From an uncultured bacterium (GTDB lineage Bacteria; Actinomycetota; Coriobacteriia; Coriobacteriales; Coriobacteriaceae), in the NCBI GenBank assembly GCA_905215385.1, contig CAJMPY010000016.1, positions 1 through 59,901 of the forward strand: a stretch of 59,901 bases of DNA, read 5' to 3'. A model generated the notes under the pieces. The model was not told the DNA's origin. It did not search any database and saw only the letters and a program-made list of their open reading frames with translations. Shown piece after piece: positions 46,794 to 54,606 of this stretch (position 1 is the stretch's first letter; each line of letters starts with the position of its first letter). The position numbers were made by a program, and so were the translations under genes.

Positions 46794-48935
46794 TTACATG
46801 TTATCTACCTGCGATAACAATGAAATGAGCTCCGCTTTATTCTTGATCTTCAACTGGCGGTAAGAAGCAGACCGCAGTGCTTGCACCGTAGATGCAGCGT
46901 AACCGACATCCTCCGCAATAGCCTTTGTCGTTGCGCCCTCCGCCGTCATCAGCAAAATTTGCGACTGAACATCAGAAAGGGAGCGAGACGTAAGCAGAGC
47001 CAGCTGACGCACGCGAGCCGTTTCGGTGGACCCGTTCGCGCGGTACTCCGAGACGGCCTTCTCGTCCTCAACCGAACGGGCGAGCGCGATGTGCGTAACG
47101 AACATGGGCACAGACCAGCAAACAATCACCGTTGCCACGACAACATTGACGGCCGAACTTTGCCCCAACAACGACGCGAGGAACAACGGCTCGAAAACCG
47201 TCAGATCCTGCACCATATTGAGCAAGACGACCCAAACAGGAGCCATCGCCCCGAAGCAAAGCATCCATATCCCAAGCATTTTGCACCAAGGACAGCTTCG
47301 CAGCACCTTATATGTGAGCAACATCCCCGTCAGCACCGCAAGCCCGTGGATTCGCCCCCTAGCGACCGCATAGATTAAGGCAACCATGCCCATTGACACC
47401 AACGACACGATAGCCCGGGTACGAGCACGCACCTTAAACGGACGCAGCTCAACGGCAAGCGAAGCCATAGACGCCACGCCGCAAAACAGGACCGGCACAG
47501 CCATCAACGGATCGCGTACGCACCTCCATGCCGCGATATAGACAAAAGACCATTCCACAGCAGACAGTATCACCCACACGCACGGGCTTCCGAGCCCAAT
47601 CGCTTCACCTGCCCTATCCAGCGCAGCGCCACGATTCGGTTTTCCACCCGCGTAGCGTAGCGACAGAAGCAGTCCGAGACCCAATGCGTAGCTTAAGAGG
47701 GAAAAGGCGACAGCCCGCGAAACACCGGACCCCCAATCGCTATCCGCCATTACCAAGGGGCCAGCCGCAAGGAGGATAAAAAATAATGTGAGCAGGTATC
47801 GAAACAGCCGGCGCGTTCGAGCTGATGCCACCATATCGTCAGCATGCCGCTGCGGCAGCTCATGCCCTACAGTATCACCCTCACCCGCAAACAACGCCAC
47901 GAGCTCGCGTGAACCCGCAACCGACGCCTTCCCGTATGCTCGGTGAAGCGTTGTTCGCACCGTCGATGGCTTCGTATCCGTCTCCCTGGCAATTTCCGCC
48001 GGCGTTTTCCCTTTGAGCAGCAGTCGAACAAACTGCTCTTCTCGAGGCGACAGGGCGGGGGAAAACGCCCCCGCATCGAATGGGTCGGACGTGCGGGGGA
48101 TATCCGAATCGTTGTCCCGTTTCTTCCTGAGCAATGTGTATACGAAGGCGGCAACAGCAATAGCGGACCCCATCGACAGCGATGCAATGACCGCGGCATC
48201 GCTTGCAAAGTATGCCACCTCGACAGCCGGAACAAGGCCAATGGGAACTGCCACGAGCACAGAACAGGCAAACACGTCGCCCTGCCCCCGACCAAAGGCG
48301 CGGGGACAGCAAAGCAGCGGGACCGCAGCCAACACGAAATAGACCAGAGGAATTAAAAGCACAAGGCCAATTGATGCGGCCGTTACAGGGGGCATCCCCC
48401 ATGGCTCGGGAACGACTCTCCATGAAACTCGACAGCAGAACAGCAGACAAGACATGACGGCTATTGTTTCTGTAAAAATCGCGTCCTGCGGATGACGAGC
48501 TTCTCTTTCGTCAGCCCGCGTCGCCCCCCGCGTCAAAGGAGAGCCCGCCGTATCCCAAATTACATATGAGAGGAGCAACGACCCAGCAAAGCACGAGGCG
48601 CATGAAACGCCGCGCAACAGCCAGATAGGCGCAAACACGAATGGAATAGAATCTCCGCGAGCATAGAAGGCCAGGTCGGCCCATTCGGGAACCGTTGCAA
48701 TAGCAGCAAGGAAAATACCGAAGGCGCCAAGGAACCCCGGCCGCCTTATTTCTCTCCCCTTGCGGAGCGCAACACCGTGACCAAACGCCGCGAGGCATGC
48801 GCCCAGGATAACGAGCCAGGTCATTGCACCTGACGCCAGGCCGATTGAAGATGAAAACCGGTGATAAGGGGTGACCGCCATTACGACAAGCGCAATGGCG
48901 CAGGCAGACGTAGCAGAACGGCGGGAAAAAAGCAT
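46794..48935 (-). CDS. Membrane regulator with two LuxR HTH domains and two membrane modules
   Basis: About 713 residues. Helices fill residues 8-275. A LuxR-type HTH follows (about 296-350, LSPREEQFVRLLLKGKTPAEIA...). A second set of about nine helices spans 380-620, then a second LuxR-type HTH (about 650-709, LSDVQSQILLMTAEGATTKAIAEDVG). Coriobacteria have many regulators with one such membrane module and one HTH; this looks like two joined end to end. ATG at 48935 has GGAGG four bases upstream. It lies 153 bases before the ABC exporter operon, which it probably controls in response to a membrane-active compound. Confidence 0.85.
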   Translation of the reverse strand: MLFSRRSATSACAIALVVMAVTPYHRFSSSIGLASGAMTWLVILGACLAAFGHGVALRKGREIRRPGFLGAFGIFLAAIATVPEWADLAFYARGDSIPFVFAPIWLLRGVSCASCFAGSLLLSYVIWDTAGSPLTRGATRADEREARHPQDAIFTETIAVMSCLLFCCRVSWRVVPEPWGMPPVTAASIGLVLLIPLVYFVLAAVPLLCCPRAFGRGQGDVFACSVLVAVPIGLVPAVEVAYFASDAAVIASLSMGSAIAVAAFVYTLLRKKRDNDSDIPRTSDPFDAGAFSPALSPREEQFVRLLLKGKTPAEIARETDTKPSTVRTTLHRAYGKASVAGSRELVALFAGEGDTVGHELPQRHADDMVASARTRRLFRYLLTLFFILLAAGPLVMADSDWGSGVSRAVAFSLLSYALGLGLLLSLRYAGGKPNRGAALDRAGEAIGLGSPCVWVILSAVEWSFVYIAAWRCVRDPLMAVPVLFCGVASMASLAVELRPFKVRARTRAIVSLVSMGMVALIYAVARGRIHGLAVLTGMLLTYKVLRSCPWCKMLGIWMLCFGAMAPVWVVLLNMVQDLTVFEPLFLASLLGQSSAVNVVVATVIVCWSVPMFVTHIALARSVEDEKAVSEYRANGSTETARVRQLALLTSRSLSDVQSQILLMTAEGATTKAIAEDVGYAASTVQALRSASYRQLKIKNKAELISLLSQVDNM

Positions 48936-49077
48936 ATGGCCTCCATAGCGTGTCATTATATCGCTCGAGCCGCTCGTTTATCTCTGTTCTCACACCAGCC
49001 AGCATCAATGATTCAGGCGAACTCCAATCCGCGCCAGATCACGGTCCGGCTTTTGTTCGCAGTCCCCACATCAAAGC

Positions 49078-49215
49078 GGGATGCGGTTTCCTTTTGGACG
49101 CCGGTTCGGAAAGCGTATCCCGTTCCAGGGCAATATTCTGGGATGCAGTTTCCGCAGCCCACCCCATTTGGAAAGCGCATCCCATTATTTGGCTGAAAAC
49201 TGGGATACGCTTTCC
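49078..49215. repeat. Alternating inverted 14-mer array (locus 3)
   Basis: Five copies of the 14-mer GGGATGCGNTTTCC or its complement: 49078(+), 49108(-), 49140(+), 49170(-) and 49202(+). Spacing is 30, 32, 30 and 32 bases, so the pair repeats every 62 bases. The identical spacing pattern is seen at 13590-13759. There is no gene from 48936 to 49372. Confidence 0.85.
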
Positions 49216-49372
49216 GGACGAATCGAAACGGGCCGAATCAATCGGGCCACCTCGCCCCGTTATCCTCGCCATCCGCCCGAGCGTGCTACACTAGCAGCAT
49301 CTATGCCACCGCGAATGGCTCGGCCCCACGCCCGCCGCTCGCAAACGAACTTTAAACGCACGAGGGTTGGCC

Positions 49373-51226
49373 ATGCCGCTTTTCTCGCAACATACCGCCC
49401 GGTTCTCGCCGGACGTTCCTTTGGAGGGCACCAGCTCTCGCGAGCTGCTCAAGCGGTACCAGCCGCTCGAGACACTTGCGACCGGCGGTTTTGGCTCCAT
49501 CGAGATTTGCCGCGACACGCACCTGCGCCGCCGCGTCGCCATTAAGCGCATCCCCCTTATCAACGGCGCCGGCATGCCCGCCAGCGACATCATGGATGTC
49601 CTGCGCGAGGCGCACACTGCCGCCATGCTTCAACATCCCAATATCGTGCAGGTCATCGACTTTACGCACGACACCGCCTATGCCTACCTGGTCATGGAGT
49701 ATGTCGACGGCATGTCGTTGGCCGAGTTTTTGCATCGCGTGGACGGCCACTCGCTCACCTTTGACGAGGCCGCGGCCATTGCCGATGCCCTGGGCCAGGC
49801 GCTCACCTTCGCCCACAGCAATGGCGTACTCCACCTGGACATTAAGCCCGCCAACGTGCTCATCGACCACTCGGGCAATGTAAAGCTCACCGACTTTGGC
49901 ATGGCGCGACTGTCGTCCGCCGGTGGCTTTGGCGGCTCGCGCGGCGGCACCATCGGCTACATGCCGCCCGAGCAGCTCGACATCGAGACCGGCACGGTCG
50001 ACGAACGCGCCGATGTCTTTGCCCTTGCCTGCGTTATCTATGAGGGCTTGTGCGGCAGCGCTCCCTTTATGGCGGCCACGCCCGCCGACTCGCTCGACCG
50101 CATCATCGGCGGCGCCACCTATCCCAGCGAGCTGATACCACACTTTCCCCCGGGAGCCGAGGCCGCGCTCATGAGCGCGCTCTCCCCCATGCCGCAGGAC
50201 CGCCCCAACAGCATCGAGGCATTTTGCGACCAGATCCTTGCCGGTCTGGGCAGCGTGCGCGAGGGCCGTCGCAGTCTGGAGCAAATGGTTGGCGAGCTTT
50301 CGGATGACGAGCAGGAGCTCGACGATATCGAGCCGTCGTACTACGAGGACGACGCCATCGAGGTCGACCCCGCGCTCGGCTGGGCGGGCACGCGCTGGAG
50401 CCATGCGCGCGACTACACCATGCACGCTATCTCGGCGCTAACGTGCGGCGCCTTTAGCTTTTTGCTGATGCAAACGGCCGGGGTCGCGGCGCTTCCCGGC
50501 CTGGTCATTGCGGCTATCGCGATCGGAGCGGCGGCTGGCCTGGCCCCCCAGATCGGCTCGGCCATCTCGGCTGTGGGCTTTTTGGTGCTCATGGCCAACG
50601 CCACCATGCAGGCGCAGGGCATCCTGTCGATGTTGCCCGTCGCGGTGATCTTTGCCGCCGCCATGTCCGGTTGGTGGATCGCCTGGGGTCGCACCGAGGC
50701 TGCCGCGAGCGCCGCGCTCACCTGTGCACTCGCGCTTGGCTGTCTGACTGGCAATACCTTCCTGGCAGCTGGGGTCGCCGCCGGCGTCGCGTCATTTTGG
50801 CTCGGCCCGGCAAGCGCCGCCGCGGCAACGGGCATGGGCGTGCTTTTTGCCCGTCTGGCGACGGTCGCGCTTTCAGCCGGAGGCGTGCTGGGGCTCGGTA
50901 ACGTTGCCGCAGCGCTGGAAGACCCGCTCCTTTGGGCTGCCTTTGTGCTGGTCGCGACAACTGCCGCAGCGTCATCTGCGCTGCTCAATGCCCATGCCAA
51001 GCGTGCCGACCAGGGCTCAAACCTTGCCGCAATCGCCGCTATCGCCGTCACCGGCATCGGCTGCGCAGCGGCATCCTGTCTTGCACACCATATGGAAATT
51101 GCCAGCCTTGCAGCCGCGGTCGCCGCCAAGGCGGCGGTTGCGGGAACCCTATCCTCTATAATCGTTGGGATATGCCTATATTTGCTCGGATACCAAAGAA
51201 CCTATACGGAGAGTGATCTTTCGTGA
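49373..51226 (+). CDS. Ser/Thr protein kinase with C-terminal membrane domain (non-RD)
   Basis: 617 residues. Kinase domain about 27-285: TGGFGSIEI, VAIKRI, HLDIKPANVL, TDFGMARL and MPPEQ. The catalytic loop reads HLD rather than HRD, so it is a non-RD kinase that would not need activation-loop phosphorylation in the usual way. The last 250 residues are about ten hydrophobic Ala/Gly-rich helices, with no PASTA domains. ATG at 49373 has GAGGG six bases upstream. It is the first gene of the cell-wall signalling operon and overlaps fhaA by four bases. Confidence 0.85.
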   Translation: MPLFSQHTARFSPDVPLEGTSSRELLKRYQPLETLATGGFGSIEICRDTHLRRRVAIKRIPLINGAGMPASDIMDVLREAHTAAMLQHPNIVQVIDFTHDTAYAYLVMEYVDGMSLAEFLHRVDGHSLTFDEAAAIADALGQALTFAHSNGVLHLDIKPANVLIDHSGNVKLTDFGMARLSSAGGFGGSRGGTIGYMPPEQLDIETGTVDERADVFALACVIYEGLCGSAPFMAATPADSLDRIIGGATYPSELIPHFPPGAEAALMSALSPMPQDRPNSIEAFCDQILAGLGSVREGRRSLEQMVGELSDDEQELDDIEPSYYEDDAIEVDPALGWAGTRWSHARDYTMHAISALTCGAFSFLLMQTAGVAALPGLVIAAIAIGAAAGLAPQIGSAISAVGFLVLMANATMQAQGILSMLPVAVIFAAAMSGWWIAWGRTEAAASAALTCALALGCLTGNTFLAAGVAAGVASFWLGPASAAAATGMGVLFARLATVALSAGGVLGLGNVAAALEDPLLWAAFVLVATTAAASSALLNAHAKRADQGSNLAAIAAIAVTGIGCAAASCLAHHMEIASLAAAVAAKAAVAGTLSSIIVGICLYLLGYQRTYTESDLS

Positions 51227-52236
51227 ACTTCCTGAACATCTTCGAGGACCACGTGGCCGGCATCTTCGGTGCCACCCGTGCCCCGTTCTCCTTTAAGAAG
51301 CTTGCCAAGCAGGCCGCTCGCGACATGGAGGATCAGACTCTGGTGATCAACGGCGTCAACACGGCGCCGGCACTCTATACCATCCTGATCGCCGCCGACG
51401 ACGATCCCATGCTCGCCCCGTTCTACCCCGAGCTTTCGCGCGAGGTCCGCGAGTTTGTGAAAGCGCAGGCCGAAAAGCGGCGCTACGTCTTTGTCGGCGA
51501 GCCCCTCGTGCGCTTTATGATCGATCCGCAGCTGCGCGCCGGCAAGTTCTCGGTCTTTGCCGAGAACGTCGATGCCCCCACGCTCGGCCGCCTGTACGAA
51601 GAAGAGCGCGCCTATCAAAACGGCCTGGGCCAGAACAACTCCGCGGCAAGCCGTGCCGCCAGCGCCCCGCGCGCCGGCCAGCAGCAGTTTGCTGCCCCGC
51701 AGCAGCAGCGCCCCGCTGCCATGCCCCAGCAGCAGCCGACGCCTCGCGCCGCCGCTCCCGACCCGCTTGCCGTGGCAGACCCCTTCGCGCCTAGCGTCCC
51801 CGACCCCGCCGCCGCACCCATCCCGGTGCCGCAGACCGTCTCGCGTGACGCGCTCGCCGGCATGGGCGGAGCCGCCGCGACCGGTGCCGCCGTGGGCCTT
51901 GGTGCCGCAGCCGGCATTGCCGCCAATATGGCAAACCCCCGCGCCCCACAGCGTCCGCTCGCTCAGCTCGTCGACGTTGTAAGCGGTGAGAGCCACAGCA
52001 TTACATCCGCGCAGGTAACCATCGGTCGCGAGCGCTCGGTTTCGGACATCGCCCTGCGCGACCCCAACGTGTCGCGCCGCCACGCCCAGCTCACCTTTAC
52101 CGGATCGGACTGGTCGATCGAAGACCTCAATTCCACCAACGGCACGCTCGTCAACAACCGCCGCATTACGCGCTGCCCGCTGCGCAACGGCGATCTGCTG
52201 ACGTTTGGCCTGAGCACCTTTGAATTTAGGGGATAG
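51223..52236 (+). CDS. fhaA: FhaA-like protein (DUF3662 + FHA)
   Basis: 337 residues. Residues 1-125 match the FhaA N-terminal domain (DUF3662-type: NFLNIFEDHVAGIFG, GEPLVRFMIDP). A Gln/Pro/Ala-rich linker (about 135-240) follows, then an FHA domain (about 245-335) with GRERSVSDIAL, NVSRRHAQ and LNSTNGTLVNN. In mycobacteria FhaA binds the phosphorylated pseudokinase MviN and regulates peptidoglycan precursor supply. The GTG start at 51223 overlaps the kinase stop (GTGA), with GGAGAG nine bases upstream. Confidence 0.9.
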   Translation: MNFLNIFEDHVAGIFGATRAPFSFKKLAKQAARDMEDQTLVINGVNTAPALYTILIAADDDPMLAPFYPELSREVREFVKAQAEKRRYVFVGEPLVRFMIDPQLRAGKFSVFAENVDAPTLGRLYEEERAYQNGLGQNNSAASRAASAPRAGQQQFAAPQQQRPAAMPQQQPTPRAAAPDPLAVADPFAPSVPDPAAAPIPVPQTVSRDALAGMGGAAATGAAVGLGAAAGIAANMANPRAPQRPLAQLVDVVSGESHSITSAQVTIGRERSVSDIALRDPNVSRRHAQLTFTGSDWSIEDLNSTNGTLVNNRRITRCPLRNGDLLTFGLSTFEFRG

Positions 52237-52242
52237 TCTCTT

Positions 52243-52659
52243 ATGAACATCGATATCGTCCTTTTTGCAGGCCGCATCGTCCTGGTCGCCCTGCTCTATA
52301 TCTTCCTGTTCGCCGTCATGAAGACCGGCGTGGGACTTGTGCGCGGGCAGCGTCGCGACTCGGCTATCTGGACGATCGATGTGGACAAGGGTCCGCGCGG
52401 TATCCGCGGCATCCACGTAGACATGCTCGGCCCCGTCATCGTCGGTCGCTCGCCATCTTCGGACATCTGCATCAACGAACCGTTCGTCTCGGCCTCGCAT
52501 GCGCGCTTTTCGCTGCAGGGCCCGGCGCTCATCATCGAGGACCTCAACTCGCTTAACGGCACGCTCGTCAACGGCCGCCAGCTTGTGGAGCCCGCAACGC
52601 TGCGCGAGGGCGACGAAGTCCAGATTGGCGACGTGGTCATGAAGGTGAACCGTCGATGA
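52243..52659 (+). CDS. fhaB: FhaB-like small FHA protein
   Basis: 138 residues: one N-terminal hydrophobic helix (about 5-30), then an FHA domain with GRSPSSDICI, FVSASHARF and EDLNSLNGTLVNG. This is the actinobacterial FhaB (FipA) architecture, which links Ser/Thr kinase signalling to division and wall synthesis. GGGGA lies upstream of ATG 52243; its stop overlaps the phosphatase start by four bases. Confidence 0.9.
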   Translation: MNIDIVLFAGRIVLVALLYIFLFAVMKTGVGLVRGQRRDSAIWTIDVDKGPRGIRGIHVDMLGPVIVGRSPSSDICINEPFVSASHARFSLQGPALIIEDLNSLNGTLVNGRQLVEPATLREGDEVQIGDVVMKVNRR

Positions 52660-54590
52660 TCGACGAGGAGAACAAGTCCGCAACCATGACCGAGGCACCG
52701 GCTGCCGCCGTAGCTGCACCGGCCCACGCCGCTCCGGCGGACTCCACACCCGTGGAGCCCGAGGACACCGTGTTCTCCCTGCCTCTTTCGCATGTAACGC
52801 ATGATATTTCGGATCTCACCGATAACGAGGGCGAAGAGGATGCCGTAGCGGCGCCCATCGGCGCACATGCTGCGGAACAGCCCACAGCGCCCGAAGCAAC
52901 CCCGGCGCCGGCTCACTTTGCAGAACCCGTCGCCGCGGCAATCAACGAGAGCGCTGCGGTGTTTGCGGCACCCGAACCCGCCGCGCCGGCGTTTCCCATA
53001 GCCCCGGCATCCGAGGTTGCGCCCGCGTCTACGCCGGCGCCCGAGGCGGGGCCATCCCCCGAGGACGGCCCTGCACCCAAGGCCCCGCAGCCTGCGCCCG
53101 CAAGCGAGTCCGATGCCGTGGCCGAGCCCGCCGCCCAGTCGCAAAGCACACCCGCGCCGTCGCACTTTGCGACGCCCGAGCCTATAGACGTCAGCCCGCA
53201 AGACGACGAGTCGACCGCCCGCGTGTCCGAGGAGCCCGACTCCCCGGACACCGGCGATTCCGAATCAAACGCCGAGACCGACACCGTCTCTCCCGGTGAC
53301 ACAGCCGAGATCGACGTAGCCGCCGTTGAAGCCAAGCTCAAAGACCCCGGCTCGACCATGAGCTTTGAGCCCCTGACCGAGGAGCGCATCGAGACCGACT
53401 CGACCTATGATGCCGGCACCACCACGCAACTCATGTGGGGTGCCCGCTCCGACGTTGGCTGTGTGCGCCCGCACAATGAGGATTCCTACCTGGTGCAGTC
53501 GCCGCTCTTTTGCGTATGCGACGGCATGGGCGGTCACGCCGCCGGCGAGGTAGCCTCTTCCATCGCCGTCGAGACTATTGCCAAGACGGCCCCGCAGTCC
53601 GCCGACGCAGCACGCCTGGCGGCAGCCGTCGAGGCAGCTAACGCCGCCGTAATCGAGGCGGCCCTGAACGGCCTAGGCAAGCCCGGCATGGGCTGCACAG
53701 CCACTTGCGCCTATATCGAAAACGACACGCTCGCCATCGCCCACGTGGGCGACTCTCGCGCCTACCTGCTCCACGAGGGCACGCTCATCCGCGTGACCCG
53801 CGACCACTCCTACGTGGAGGAGCTCGTGGACGCCGGCGAGATCACGGCAGACGAGGCTCGCGTCCACCCCAACCGTTCGGTCATCACCCGTGCGCTGGGC
53901 TCAGACCCCGCCATGTATGCCGACCACTTCACTCTGCATATCGAGGAAGGCGACCGCCTGATCCTGTGCTCTGACGGCCTTTCGAGCATGATTCCCGATA
54001 GCGATATCGAGAACATCGCCACGCAGTCCTCAACCGCGCAAATCTGCGTTGACAACCTAGTGGACGCGGCGCTTGCCGCCGGCGGCCACGACAACGTGAC
54101 CGTAGTAGTCGTTGACCTGGTTGACGATGGCGTTATGCGCGAGGCGCAACGCGTGCGTCGCCGCAACGTCACCATCGGCGTCGTCTTAGGTCTCGTCTTG
54201 GTGCTGGCGGCTGCCATCTGGGCCTACACGGGTGTCACCGGCTCGTACTACCTGGGTACCTACCAGGGCAATGTCGCCGTCTGGCGCGGCCTTCCCGGCA
54301 AGCCGCTCGGACTCAAGCTTCACTGGCTCGAAAGCGAAACCAGTATCAAGCTGTCCGACCTGCCCGAAGACACGCAAAACCGCCTCAAGGCGGGTATTCC
54401 GCAAACAAGTGTCGACGATGCGCAGGACACGATATCCAAGTACCGCCACCAGATCGACGAGGAGCAGACCCGCCAGGTGATCGACGCGCAAACGATTCGC
54501 GACAACACCGACCAGAGATCGACCTCCGAATCAGATTCCGAGAAAACCGCCGAACAGTCCGCCGAGGCCGAAGCCTCCGATAAGAATTAG
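52656..54590 (+). CDS. pstP: PP2C Ser/Thr phosphatase with long acidic N-terminal extension
   Basis: 644 residues. A PPM/PP2C catalytic domain occupies about 262-490: SDVGCVRPHNEDSYL, VCDGMGGHAAGE, HVGDSRAYLL, CSDGLSSMIPD and GGHDNVTVV supply the metal-binding Asp residues. A single helix (about 505-527) and an external region of about 115 residues follow. The first 255 residues are low-complexity, rich in Ala, Pro, Glu and Ser, which mycobacterial PstP lacks. It reverses phosphorylation by the kinases of the operon. The internal DNA frame is uninterrupted and AAGGTG precedes ATG 52656. Start could in principle lie later, as ATG at 52686 is also available. Confidence 0.92.
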   Translation: MIDEENKSATMTEAPAAAVAAPAHAAPADSTPVEPEDTVFSLPLSHVTHDISDLTDNEGEEDAVAAPIGAHAAEQPTAPEATPAPAHFAEPVAAAINESAAVFAAPEPAAPAFPIAPASEVAPASTPAPEAGPSPEDGPAPKAPQPAPASESDAVAEPAAQSQSTPAPSHFATPEPIDVSPQDDESTARVSEEPDSPDTGDSESNAETDTVSPGDTAEIDVAAVEAKLKDPGSTMSFEPLTEERIETDSTYDAGTTTQLMWGARSDVGCVRPHNEDSYLVQSPLFCVCDGMGGHAAGEVASSIAVETIAKTAPQSADAARLAAAVEAANAAVIEAALNGLGKPGMGCTATCAYIENDTLAIAHVGDSRAYLLHEGTLIRVTRDHSYVEELVDAGEITADEARVHPNRSVITRALGSDPAMYADHFTLHIEEGDRLILCSDGLSSMIPDSDIENIATQSSTAQICVDNLVDAALAAGGHDNVTVVVVDLVDDGVMREAQRVRRRNVTIGVVLGLVLVLAAAIWAYTGVTGSYYLGTYQGNVAVWRGLPGKPLGLKLHWLESETSIKLSDLPEDTQNRLKAGIPQTSVDDAQDTISKYRHQIDEEQTRQVIDAQTIRDNTDQRSTSESDSEKTAEQSAEAEASDKN

Positions 54591-54606
54591 AAAGGGAGTG
54601 CCGCTT

